DNA of 64,000 nt, taken from positions 3,544,001 through 3,608,000 of the forward strand of contig CP065003.1 of assembly GCA_016700175.1 (NCBI GenBank), in the 5' to 3' direction. The first letter of the stretch is position 1. Each line of letters opens with the position of its first letter. Position numbers and translations under genes: made by a program. The notes beneath the pieces were generated by a model. That model did no database searches and was not told the DNA's origin. It was given only the letters and a program-made list of their open reading frames with translations. The stretch is from Acidobacteriota bacterium. Its GTDB lineage: Bacteria > Acidobacteriota > Blastocatellia > Pyrinomonadales > Pyrinomonadaceae. This document shows, piece after piece, positions 16,781 through 25,197 of this stretch.

Positions 16781-17440
16781 TCAATGGGCGAACAGTCTCG
16801 GCGGCGCCTGTTTCTGAAGCAGCTTTCTCAGCTTGTGCCGTGCCTTGTGAAGCTGCGATTTCGACGTACCGACCGAGCATCCGAGGATCCTTGCGACCTC
16901 TTCGTGTTCGAAACCTTCGATATCGTGAAGGATAAAGACGTTCCGGTAGCCGTTCGGAAGCTCCTTGATCGCGTTCTCGATCGCTATCCTGTCAACAACC
17001 GGCATGCGGCTCGGCTTTTCCGACCCCTTCACTATCTGTACCGGGGTCTCTCCCTCATCGGTGACCTTCTCCATTTTCACCGTACGCTTCCGGAAGTGCA
17101 TCAGCACCTGGTTTACGGTCAGGCGGTGAAGCCAGGTCGTAAAGGCGGAATCGCCGCGGAAGCTGCCGATCTTCCTGTGTAACTGTATAAAGACGTCCTG
17201 GGTCAGATCTTCCGCTTCGTTCGTGTTCTTCAACATCCTGAGGCAGATCGCATAGACCCTTCTGTGGTGGCGATTGTAGACCTCTTCGAACGCTATCATA
17301 TCGCCTTTGGCCGACGCCTGAGTAAGGTCATAATCGGTCATCGACTTCACATCGACGGCGTGCTCCGCGTTCTTCTTAATGGTTTCAGCTGTTTCGGCTG
17401 ATTGCAGAATCGGAAATTCGAGCGTGTCAGTTGTTGCCAT
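16781..17440 (-). CDS. ECF-type RNA polymerase sigma factor
   Basis: 219 residues. Region 2 is clear (AFEEVYNRHHRRVYAICLRMLKNTNEAEDLTQDVFIQLHRKI, then FTTWLHRLTVNQVLMHFRKR), and region 4 carries a helix-turn-helix (AIKELPNGYRNVFILHDIEGFEHEEVARILGCSVGTSKSQLHKARHKL). The first ~35 residues are an extension. GGGGGAA lies 4 nt before the ATG. No anti-sigma gene is adjacent, so control may come from elsewhere or be transcriptional. It resembles the sigma-E-like group widespread in Acidobacteriota. Confidence 0.92.
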   Translation of the reverse strand: MATTDTLEFPILQSAETAETIKKNAEHAVDVKSMTDYDLTQASAKGDMIAFEEVYNRHHRRVYAICLRMLKNTNEAEDLTQDVFIQLHRKIGSFRGDSAFTTWLHRLTVNQVLMHFRKRTVKMEKVTDEGETPVQIVKGSEKPSRMPVVDRIAIENAIKELPNGYRNVFILHDIEGFEHEEVARILGCSVGTSKSQLHKARHKLRKLLQKQAPPRLFAH

Positions 17441-17755
17441 TTTATTTTCCCCCTCTCCAATGCCTAAAACAATTGCCGTGCCAAGATGTTCCCAAAGGTT
17501 GCCTGTATTCGATTATTACGTACCGAACGGGTTTTTATTCCGTTTCATTCCTTGGACATACCCTTTAATTCGTCCTTCATCAGAGAACAGTTTTAAACCA
17601 TTGCGTGTAACGTGTCCGCGGGTGATACACCTTTTCGGAGCGGGCGGTATTTATTCTTATACTACCGATTCGGGCGTTTGTTGCATTAATAAATAGGCCG
17701 CATGGTACCATCGGAACATAGCAGAGAAGACAGAGTCATTCATCTACAGATCCTG
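17441..17755. other. Intergenic region between divergent genes
   Basis: 315 bp, more A+T-rich than its surroundings and free of the repeat families seen elsewhere. It must hold promoters for the sigma factor (minus) and the following exported protein (plus). A TATACT at 17658-17663 could be a -10 for the plus-strand gene, but no good -35 stands at the right distance. Nothing else is evident. Confidence 0.5.
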
Positions 17756-18529
17756 ATGTCATTTTCAAGATTCGCATCGATCTTCGTGTTGTTGATCGCA
17801 CTTCTAAGCGCGATCCCTTTTGTCGCGCAAGCCGCGGAACCCCCAGTTCAGACTAGCCAGGAGATCTCCGATAAGGAAGGCATTCCGGTGCTTATCAAGC
17901 ACCTTCCGGAGTGGGAAACGAAAGCGGACACGGCGATCTTCGTGACGAAATTCGCCGATCTTCAAACGTATCTTAACGAGCGCGAGGTCCTGAACAGGAT
18001 CGACTTTCTTCCCGGGACCGAGGCCGTGATCGCAAGCTATCCGGCCGGCAAGCTGGTCATCATCGAGTTCGCGACGCCGCAGGCATCGGTCGATGCCGAC
18101 CAGAGGGTAACGGACTTTGTAAGCTCTTCAGAAACAGACGCCGTATTCTTCTACCGAAGGATCGGAAATTACAACGTCTTTTTGTTTGACGGAAGCGACG
18201 AAGCAGCGGCGAACGCGCTATTCGACCAGATCAAGTACGAGAAGGTCGTCCAGTGGCTTGGCGCCGAACCTTTCTATGGGCCCGAAGGCGAAAGCGAGCG
18301 AGATTTCATAGTCGGCGCTTCTTCACTTTTCATCGCCACCGTGGTGGTCATCGCTTCCGGATTCACGATCTCGGCTGTGATAGGCGTGATAGTCGGAATC
18401 CTATACTTTGTCTTCCGGGAGCGCAGACGATCCAACATCGATGCTTTCTCCGACGCCGGCGGGATGACAAGGCTCAACCTTGACGGCCTTTCGGTTCAAG
18501 AAGTGCCGGGCCGGCTCCTCAACAAGTAG
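17756..18529 (+). CDS. Exported protein with C-terminal membrane anchor
   Basis: 257 residues from ATG 17756 (MSFSRFASIFVLLIALL); an upstream in-frame ATG at 17702 would put 18 hydrophilic residues before the signal peptide and is less likely. After signal cleavage (near AQAAE) comes a domain of about 150 residues of alternating strands and helices, a hydrophobic segment near 200-225 (SSLFIATVVVIASGFTISAVIGVIVGILYFVF), and a short basic cytoplasmic tail. No named family recognised. It may sense or assist envelope processes, but that is a guess from topology. Confidence 0.72.
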   Translation: MSFSRFASIFVLLIALLSAIPFVAQAAEPPVQTSQEISDKEGIPVLIKHLPEWETKADTAIFVTKFADLQTYLNEREVLNRIDFLPGTEAVIASYPAGKLVIIEFATPQASVDADQRVTDFVSSSETDAVFFYRRIGNYNVFLFDGSDEAAANALFDQIKYEKVVQWLGAEPFYGPEGESERDFIVGASSLFIATVVVIASGFTISAVIGVIVGILYFVFRERRRSNIDAFSDAGGMTRLNLDGLSVQEVPGRLLNK

Positions 18530-18537
18530 ACTGACCG

Positions 18538-19662
18538 CTAGGGAAGATTTTCAAGCAAGCGGTTGATGTCCTCCCTGACATTGTAGAAATGAGGCGAGAT
18601 GCGGATTATGCCGCTGCGCGCCGACACGATGATCTTCTCCGCTTCGAGCTGACGAAAGACCTCTTCCGCCGATCTCCCCTCCGGCGGCCTCACACTCACG
18701 ATCTGCGAACGTTCCCCGGGCAGCCGGGAACTCACGATCGAATAACCGCGTTCGGTCAGGCCTTCGCACAATGCGTCCGTGAGCTCCGATAGATGCTCCT
18801 CGATGTTGGAGATGCCGGTATCAGTCAGCAGCTTCAGACTCTGTTCCAGTCCGTAGAAAAGGCTGGAAGCTCCGGTGCCTGATTCCCAGGCAAGCGCATT
18901 GGGCTTGTAATTCTGGTCCAAGTCCTTGAAGTCCCACGGCTCCTCCACGCTTATCCAGCCGACAAGTGAAGGAGTGAGCATCTGCCTTGCACGATCGCTG
19001 ACGTAAAGGATCCCGCAGCCTTCAGGTGCGCACAGCCACTTGTGTGAAGCGCCGCTCGCGATGTCCACGAGGCAGGCGGGGAGATCGAACTCCATAGCGC
19101 CCAGACCCTGGATGATGTCTACGGAGAAGAGAGCTCCGACATCGCGGGCGGCTCTACCGATCTTCTCGAGGTCGGCCCGAAAGCCCGAGGCGAACTGCAC
19201 AGCGCTGATCGATACCAGCCTTGTGTCCTCGTCGATCAGGCCTACGAACTCGTCGAGATCGATCCTTCCGTCGCGCTCCGGGCAAAGCCTCAGGTCGACC
19301 CCATAGCGGTCTCGCACGCTTCGCCAGGCGTAATAATTTGCGGGGAACTCTCTGTGAAAAGTGACGATGTTGTCGGTCGGCTTCCAGTCGATCGCCGCCG
19401 CAACGGAGGCAAAGCCGTCAGATGTGTTTCGGGTAAATGCGATCTGCTCCGGTTCGACCTTCAGCATTCCCGCGACCAGAGCCCGGGCGCGGTTCTTCGT
19501 CGCCACCCACTCCGGATAGTGCGTCGAACCGTTCTCAGCGACGTCCCAGAGCTGAGAGTTAACCGCTTCAATAGCCGAAACGGGTATCGGCGAAACCGCC
19601 GCGCTGTTGAGATATGTTTGTTTCTTGAGCGCCGGGAACTGGCTTCGTATAGTCTCATTCAT
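18538..19662 (-). CDS. Class V aminotransferase / cysteine-desulfurase-like PLP enzyme
   Basis: 374 residues with the fold-type I pattern: YLNSAAVSPIP at the N-terminus, FTRNTSDGFASVAAAIDW, VSISAVQFASGFRADL, the PLP-side Asp in SVDIIQGLGA and the Schiff-base Lys in SGASHKWLCAPEGCGILYV. The nearest groups are the SufS/isopenicillin-N-epimerase-like aminotransferases; an active-site Cys typical of desulfurases is not clear. Substrate unknown. It is transcribed towards the exported protein with only 8 nt between stops. Confidence 0.87.
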   Translation of the reverse strand: MNETIRSQFPALKKQTYLNSAAVSPIPVSAIEAVNSQLWDVAENGSTHYPEWVATKNRARALVAGMLKVEPEQIAFTRNTSDGFASVAAAIDWKPTDNIVTFHREFPANYYAWRSVRDRYGVDLRLCPERDGRIDLDEFVGLIDEDTRLVSISAVQFASGFRADLEKIGRAARDVGALFSVDIIQGLGAMEFDLPACLVDIASGASHKWLCAPEGCGILYVSDRARQMLTPSLVGWISVEEPWDFKDLDQNYKPNALAWESGTGASSLFYGLEQSLKLLTDTGISNIEEHLSELTDALCEGLTERGYSIVSSRLPGERSQIVSVRPPEGRSAEEVFRQLEAEKIIVSARSGIIRISPHFYNVREDINRLLENLP

Positions 19663-19837
19663 TGTGAACTACCTCCTGCGGGTTCCGGAGTCCGGCTGAG
19701 CCCGCTGCGTGGAGTAATGTATCTCAAAAGTTCCCGGCTGTACCAATGGAGCGATCGTTTTGACTTCGAACACACCGTAAAGTAACTTTTACTTTTCGCG
19801 ACAAGCGCCATTTCACGGCGCCCGCCGCGCTTCGCCG

Positions 19838-20581
19838 ATGGCACTTCTAAGAAACAAGAACAGGTACGAGTTCGGGCCGCTCGATCCTCGCGACGATCTC
19901 GACATAGACGTCCATCGAATGCGCAGAGCATCCGGCAGGGGGATCTGGTTCGAAAGCATGAGGCTCCTTCGGGACATCATCCTGATACTCGCGATCTTCG
20001 TGCTGTTCGGTGTTTTCGTAGCCCAGCCGGTCGTCGTAGACGGCGAATCGATGGTCCCGGAACTGCACGAGGGCGAACGCCTGCTCGTGAACAAGCTGAT
20101 CTACTACAACATCGAGCGGTTCGACTGGGGCCACATCCAAAGGGGCGACATCGTCGTCTTCTGGTACCCGCAGGACCCGAACAAGAGTTTCGTGAAGCGC
20201 GTGATCGGCCTTCCCGGCGAACTGGTTGAAGTGAGGCGCGGTCGTGTTTATATCGACGGCAAACTCCTCGAAGAGCCATATTTGAGCCCAGCGAAGAACC
20301 GATCGTCGCTGAACTACTCCGGAAAACGAGTTGACGATCATTATTTCTTCGTGATGGGCGACAACCGGGACAACTCGCTCGATTCGAGGACCTGGGGACT
20401 CGTTCCCGAGAAGTACATTTACGGTAAGGCCTTCTTTCGTTACTGGCGGCCCTCGAACCTCGGGATACTAAGACGAGGTGCGGCAAGGCTGAAGGATCCG
20501 GAGCGAACGCCCCCTCGCGACCGGGTCCCGGACGATGATGATCCCAGGGCGAGGCTCAACGGCGATATCGATCTGCAATGA
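19838..20581 (+). CDS. lepB: Signal peptidase I
   Basis: 247 residues. A cytosolic N-terminal stretch precedes one membrane segment (about 44-63). The catalytic Ser71 lies in DGESMVPELHEGERLLVNKL and the general base Lys120 in KSFVKRVIGLPGELVEV; FVMGDNRDNSLDSRTWG is the conserved box E. It cleaves signal peptides on the outer face of the membrane, serving the many exported proteins in this window. An Asp/Arg-rich C-terminal tail of ~30 residues is unusual. Its TGA overlaps the carA ATG (ATGA at 20578). Confidence 0.95.
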   Translation: MALLRNKNRYEFGPLDPRDDLDIDVHRMRRASGRGIWFESMRLLRDIILILAIFVLFGVFVAQPVVVDGESMVPELHEGERLLVNKLIYYNIERFDWGHIQRGDIVVFWYPQDPNKSFVKRVIGLPGELVEVRRGRVYIDGKLLEEPYLSPAKNRSSLNYSGKRVDDHYFFVMGDNRDNSLDSRTWGLVPEKYIYGKAFFRYWRPSNLGILRRGAARLKDPERTPPRDRVPDDDDPRARLNGDIDLQ

Positions 20582-21690
20582 GACTACCGAAACGATCCAT
20601 CCTGGTGCTTGAAGACGGCCGCTCGTTCAAAGGCCTTTCATTTGGGGCCGAAGGCGAGACTTTCGGCGAGATGGTCTTCAACACTTCGATGACCGGCTAC
20701 CAGGAGATCCTTACCGACCCGAGCTACACTGGGCAGATCGTCTGTATGACTTATCCGCTGATCGGGAATTACGGCGTCAATGAAGACGACGTCGAGTCCC
20801 GGCGGCCCTGGGTCGAGGGATTTGTCGTGCGCGAGGCGAGCCGAATTGCGTCCAGCTGGCGAGCGACTGAAACCTTGGATTCGTACCTGAAACGACACAA
20901 GATCGTCGGCATCGAGCACATCGACACTCGTGCTCTCGTCCGCCACATACGCGACAAGGGAGCGATGCGCGCAGGGATCTCCACGGTCGAAACCGAGGAA
21001 TCGAGACTGCTTGAAAAGGTGCTCGCATCGCCGGAGATGAAGAACCGGGAGCTTGCAAGCGCCGTGACGACGGAAGAGCGATACACGGTTGCAGCCGAGG
21101 GCGATGAAAGATTCCACGTCGTGTGCTACGACTTCGGGGTCAAGACGAATTCGCTGAGGAACTTCTCGAAAGCCGGGTGCCGCGTGACGGTAGTTCCGGC
21201 GGACACGCCCGCGGAAGACGTACTCGCGATGCGGCCCGACGGCGTTTTCCTTTCAAACGGGCCGGGCGACCCCGCAGCTATGCAGGCGACGGTGGACCAG
21301 ATAAGGAAGATCGCCGAAGCGCAGTTGCCGATGTTCGGAATTTGCCTCGGTCACCAGGTACTTGGTCAAACGTTCGGGGGCGGGACCTTCAAGCTCAAGT
21401 TCGGCCACCGCGGCGGGAACCAGCCGATCAAGGACCTTTCGACCGGAAGGGTCGAGATCACCTCGCATAACCACGGATTCGCGATCGATCCGGATACGCT
21501 CGGCCCCGAAGTGGAGATCACGCACGTCAATCTCAACGACAATACCGTCGCAGGGATCCGCCACAGATCGCTGCCGGTCTTCAGCGTTCAGTACCATCCG
21601 GAAGCCGCTCCCGGCCCACACGACGCCGTACATCACTTCGCGCGGTTCATACAGATCCTCGAAGAAAAGAAGATGGCCGCCGCCCGGTAG
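20578..21690 (+). CDS. carA: Carbamoyl-phosphate synthase small subunit
   Basis: 370 residues, the usual length. The N-terminal domain (LVLEDGRSFKGLSFGAEGE, NTSMTGYQEILTDPSY) is followed by a class I glutamine amidotransferase with Cys256 in GICLGHQVLGQ, SHNHGFAID and the catalytic His in YHPEAAPGPHD. It hydrolyses glutamine and channels ammonia to CarB for arginine and pyrimidine synthesis. carB is not in the window. Translation is coupled to lepB by a 4-nt overlap, an uncommon pairing. Confidence 0.97.
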   Translation: MRLPKRSILVLEDGRSFKGLSFGAEGETFGEMVFNTSMTGYQEILTDPSYTGQIVCMTYPLIGNYGVNEDDVESRRPWVEGFVVREASRIASSWRATETLDSYLKRHKIVGIEHIDTRALVRHIRDKGAMRAGISTVETEESRLLEKVLASPEMKNRELASAVTTEERYTVAAEGDERFHVVCYDFGVKTNSLRNFSKAGCRVTVVPADTPAEDVLAMRPDGVFLSNGPGDPAAMQATVDQIRKIAEAQLPMFGICLGHQVLGQTFGGGTFKLKFGHRGGNQPIKDLSTGRVEITSHNHGFAIDPDTLGPEVEITHVNLNDNTVAGIRHRSLPVFSVQYHPEAAPGPHDAVHHFARFIQILEEKKMAAAR

Positions 21691-21700
21691 ACAAGCGGTG

Positions 21701-22147
21701 TCAGGAGTTAGAGTTTGAGTTCTTGGACGAGGAATTGGCGTTCGCCTCTTCCTCTTCTCTTTTGATCTGTTCGGGAGGCTTCGAGAAATCCTCAAAGTTG
21801 AACCTTTCCTTTAGTTCGTTCAGGTTCTCTTCCTCGAAAGCGAAGTTCGAGCCCGCGAAGACCGCTCTTTCATCGCCCGAAAGGGTGAAACGATTGGTTG
21901 CGAAGTGAGCCTTGTCCTTGATCAACCGCTTGTCCTCGGCGGTCATCGCTCCGCCGTCCTTCCTCCGGAAGACATATATGTAGTCGAAGTCGGCGGTCTT
22001 GAGCGACCGGATCTCGCGCTCGAACTCGGTCATTTCCCGTTCGGCGGGAGTCGCGGCGTTGTTTGCCGCCTCGGGAGGCTTGCAGGCCAGCGAGAAAATC
22101 AGGGATGCCGAGATGGCGCTCGCGAGAAAGATCGATCTGAACTTCAT
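21701..22147 (-). CDS. Putative lipoprotein, unknown function
   Basis: 148 residues from ATG 22147 (MKFRSIFLASAISASLIFSLACK), giving a textbook lipobox LAC; the longer open frame upstream overlaps the preceding gene. After the Cys comes a low-complexity Ala/Asn stretch, then an acidic helical domain (FDYIYVFRRKDGGAMTAEDKRLIKDKAHF), ending in a Ser/Asn-rich tail. It lies 16 nt downstream of the STT3-like gene and is probably cotranscribed, so it may work in the same envelope process. Confidence 0.78.
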   Translation of the reverse strand: MKFRSIFLASAISASLIFSLACKPPEAANNAATPAEREMTEFEREIRSLKTADFDYIYVFRRKDGGAMTAEDKRLIKDKAHFATNRFTLSGDERAVFAGSNFAFEEENLNELKERFNFEDFSKPPEQIKREEEEANANSSSKNSNSNS

Positions 22148-22163
22148 TTGGAAATGATGCACG

Positions 22164-24071
22164 TTACGCGGGCGGTTCCGCAACCTCCTCGTCGCCTGCG
22201 TCCTCACCGGCCGGATTCGCTGCATTGTCTTCTTCTTCGCCAGGCTCGTCCTCGGAAGAGTCGATCGCTTCCTGCGGAGTCGGCATCTGCGCCGGTTTCG
22301 GAGCCGCGGGTTCGCCTCTCTGTTCGCGGAGCTTCAGTATGTACGCCTCCCCGTCCTCGTAGACGATGTCCGCCCAGCCGCTCTCGAGCAGCTTCGCGAG
22401 AAACGTCTCGTTCTGCTCGGCGTCGGCGAACACCCAATTCGACCCGATCTTTTCCTTGATCAGGGGAGCCGGATCGTCCAGCTTTCCGTCGGTGATCTCC
22501 TTGACGGTCTTGAACAATTCCGGGTCCTTTGAATAGAGGTAATTCGGATCGAGACCCCATACATAGCTGTTCTGAGTGTTGAAGAAGAAGAGCTTCGGAA
22601 AATCGTCCCAGTTCGAATTGAAAATGCGATCGCCGGGCGGAATATTGGCCTTCGCCCATTCCATCGCCTCTTTGTATTTGTCGTTGCCCTCGTTCCCTTT
22701 GACGCTCGAACGAAGGTCCTCGATCTTGTGCAGATACTCTGGCAGATAATTGTACGGAAGACTCGAGCCGAAGAAGTTGAAGAACAGCCAGAGCACGAGG
22801 ACGGAACCGACGATCCACGGGGCGGCGATCTTCGCGTAATCGGAATATGTTCTCGGAGCCGCTTCCTTGTCCGCGTCCAGCAAAGGCTCGATATCCCTTT
22901 GGAATTCTTCAGGAAGCTCGACCGCTTCAGGCTGGCGAAAAGCCTGCCAGCTGAACGAAGCGAAGAGGATCGCAAACGGCGGGAAGTACTCCGCAAGCCT
23001 CTTCGACTTGAACATCCAGATCAGAAGCAGGGTCGCGAACATCAGGAAGAACGTCGAGCGCTCCGGAAGCCGTCCGCCTTTCGGCTTGAAAAGAACGTAA
23101 CCCACGAGCATCGCGATCATTGCGATCGAAAGGTGCGTCAGAAGGTCCCACGCGAGATACGAATACCATTCGCCGCCGACCGCAACCTCGTACTCGCTCG
23201 TGAACTTAGTCCAGAAGTGCTCGACGAAAAGAAGGATGTTGTTTGGGAAATACGGATTGATCACGTTTCCCAGAACCATTCCCGCGCCGGTGTACGCGAT
23301 CGGCCGCCATTCGAAGAACCTCTCGTTCCAGGCGAGGACGACCGTCCATATCACGGCGGCAACGAACAGAAGCGGGAACAGGCTGTAGGTCCAAACGAAG
23401 ACGAACATCAGCGGAAGAAGCCACACGTATTTCCGCTCGAAGAGAAGGTAAATCCCGGCGACGGTGAAGATGATCGTCAGCGGTGGCGCCTTGGCCATGT
23501 TCATCCTGTACCAGAAAGGGTTTGCGCAGGTCAGAAGGGCGAGAAGCCAGATCAGAAGGTAGTCGACCTTGTAGCGGTAAATCAGCCAGTAGACCGAGAA
23601 GATGGCCAGCGTTCCGTAGAAGACAGCGGCTATCTTCGCCGCCATCACCGGCTCGAAGAACCAAAGGAAGGGGATCTGCAGGAGATGGAAAAGGAAATGG
23701 TGGTCTGCGTAGGTGTCGGGGCCCAGCACCGTGAGAGGCAGCCAGGTGAATTCCGGTAAGCCGCGGAACTGGCTGAGACTCTCCCAAAGAAGCGCGCTGA
23801 ACCTTATGTGGTAGTAGCCGTCCCAGTCGCCGCAGCAAACAGCGGCCGTCGAGAACTGCAGCGTCGTCATCAGGATGGCGATGAAGATCAGCCCGAAAAC
23901 AAGATAGACGAGGTTGATCGCCTTGTCCGTCTCAAGCCATTCGCGCCAGGAGAGCTTCTCGGCCTTGCCAATCTGCGGAGCCGGCGGCTCTTCCGGAGTC
24001 TCAACTGCTTTGCCTCGGCCTTCTTCGGATCCCTGGTTCTCTTCGGGATCGTCAAGCCTGATGTTTCCCAT
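22164..24071 (-). CDS. STT3-like GT-C family membrane protein
   Basis: 635 residues from ATG 24071. After a cytosolic acidic N-terminus there are about 11-13 membrane segments, then a C-terminal soluble domain of ~200 residues ending in an acidic Ala/Glu tail. Between the first two membrane segments is CGDWDGYYHIRFS, resembling the metal/acceptor-site DPYYHxR of oligosaccharyltransferases; the next loop has TYADHHFLFH. Near the start of the soluble domain AKANIPPGDRIFNSNWDDFPKL occupies the place where STT3 proteins have WWDxG. I infer a GT-C glycosyltransferase related to STT3/PglB; activity is not certain because the hallmark is altered. Initiation could also be further upstream (24146). 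Confidence 0.75.
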   Translation of the reverse strand: MGNIRLDDPEENQGSEEGRGKAVETPEEPPAPQIGKAEKLSWREWLETDKAINLVYLVFGLIFIAILMTTLQFSTAAVCCGDWDGYYHIRFSALLWESLSQFRGLPEFTWLPLTVLGPDTYADHHFLFHLLQIPFLWFFEPVMAAKIAAVFYGTLAIFSVYWLIYRYKVDYLLIWLLALLTCANPFWYRMNMAKAPPLTIIFTVAGIYLLFERKYVWLLPLMFVFVWTYSLFPLLFVAAVIWTVVLAWNERFFEWRPIAYTGAGMVLGNVINPYFPNNILLFVEHFWTKFTSEYEVAVGGEWYSYLAWDLLTHLSIAMIAMLVGYVLFKPKGGRLPERSTFFLMFATLLLIWMFKSKRLAEYFPPFAILFASFSWQAFRQPEAVELPEEFQRDIEPLLDADKEAAPRTYSDYAKIAAPWIVGSVLVLWLFFNFFGSSLPYNYLPEYLHKIEDLRSSVKGNEGNDKYKEAMEWAKANIPPGDRIFNSNWDDFPKLFFFNTQNSYVWGLDPNYLYSKDPELFKTVKEITDGKLDDPAPLIKEKIGSNWVFADAEQNETFLAKLLESGWADIVYEDGEAYILKLREQRGEPAAPKPAQMPTPQEAIDSSEDEPGEEEDNAANPAGEDAGDEEVAEPPA

Positions 24072-24231
24072 AGGTGAACAAAAAAAGTGTGGATGAGTAA
24101 AGTGGCGCCCTGTTTCCGGGGCAGGAAGTAACCAACAAAATATCATGACTCGGACGGTCAGTTCTAATCATCGCCGGCCTGCGGCGCGTTTGCGCTAACT
24201 GACGGCACTTTCTACAATCTTCCTTTCGACG

Positions 24232-24891
24232 ATGTATCCGAAGGGCAACATTAAGGTACCGGCTTCGCACGGGCATCTCGAGGCGATCCTCAAGATGCCG
24301 AAGGGAAAGGTGCGCGGCGCGGCGCTCGTTTGCCACCCACATCCTTTGGGAGGCGGAACGATGCATAACAAGGTCGTCTACCGCGCCGCGGCGGGGCTTT
24401 CGGACGCGGGCCTTGCGGCATTGAGGTTCAATTTCCGCGGCGTGGGCAATTCGACCGGTGAGCACGACGAGGGTGACGGAGAGCGTCAGGACGTGCAGGA
24501 CGCGCTTGATTATCTCAGCTCGAACTTCCCGGGCGAGCCGATCACGCTGGCGGGATTTTCGTTCGGCTCGCGTGTCGGCACCGAGGTCGGGATGACCGAC
24601 GACCGCGTCGTGCGGCTGATCAGCATCGGTACGCCGGTGGACAAATACCTGGATTACGGCTTCCTGAAAGAACTTCGCAAACCGATCCTGTTCGTCCACG
24701 GAGACAAGGACGAGTTCGGTTCGGTGGCGAATCTCAACGAGCTTGTCGCGGAAGTGTCGGCGGTAACCGACACCGAGGTCGTGATCTTCCAGAATTGCGG
24801 ACATTTCTTTGACGATCATCTGCGCCAGCTCCGTGATGCCGTCCACGACTGGGTACTTGAAAAGATGGCGGAGGCCGCGCAGGCGGCGTGA
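24232..24891 (+). CDS. Alpha/beta hydrolase (dienelactone-hydrolase-like)
   Basis: 219 residues. It opens with CHPHPLGGGTMHNKVV, typical of the COG2945-type hydrolases, has RFNFRGVGNSTGEHDEG, the nucleophile elbow GFSFGS, an acid region VHGDKDEFGS and a terminal catalytic His in NCGHFFDD. Substrate unknown. Immediately downstream is a partial copy of its own 3' third. Confidence 0.88.
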   Translation: MYPKGNIKVPASHGHLEAILKMPKGKVRGAALVCHPHPLGGGTMHNKVVYRAAAGLSDAGLAALRFNFRGVGNSTGEHDEGDGERQDVQDALDYLSSNFPGEPITLAGFSFGSRVGTEVGMTDDRVVRLISIGTPVDKYLDYGFLKELRKPILFVHGDKDEFGSVANLNELVAEVSAVTDTEVVIFQNCGHFFDDHLRQLRDAVHDWVLEKMAEAAQAA

Positions 24892-24897
24892 ACCTCG

Positions 24898-25197
24898 GTG
24901 TGCAGGAAACCGATGCCGATCCTATTCGTCCACTACGACAAAGACGAATTCGGTTCCGTGGCGAACCTGAACGAGCTTGTCGCGGAGGTATCCGCAGTGA
25001 CCGGCACGGAATCCGTTACCTACGACAACTTCGGCCATTCTTTCGACGGCCAACTGGCGGGCTTGCGGGAAGCGATCCGGGAGTGGACGGAACAGAAGAT
25101 CGAGCTACTGGATCAGGACGGTCAACCTGAGGCGAGTCTATCTGGATTCGGATTTCGCAACACTCGCCAGTCTGCACCCCTAGCTGCGCTACCTTAA
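24898..25197 (+). pseudogene. Partial tandem duplicate of the hydrolase 3' end
   Basis: A 99-residue open frame beginning 7 nt after the complete hydrolase. Residues 6-36 (ILFVHYDKDEFGSVANLNEL and on) repeat the acid-to-His part of the neighbour almost exactly, and NFGHSFDGQL matches NCGHFFDDHL. It lacks the oxyanion and nucleophile regions, so it cannot be a working hydrolase on its own. After about residue 70 the sequence no longer matches, running into a new tail that overlaps the convergent regulator by 4 nt. The frame is still open, so it may be expressed, but it is best read as a decaying duplicate. Confidence 0.75.

Noticed and set aside
22728..23759. Long open frame opposite the STT3-like gene
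   Set aside because: It is highly charged, has no family features and lies antisense to a well-supported membrane protein; high G+C makes such antisense frames common. The same applies to 52538-53926, 14191-14871, 36090-36947 and 47585-48466.
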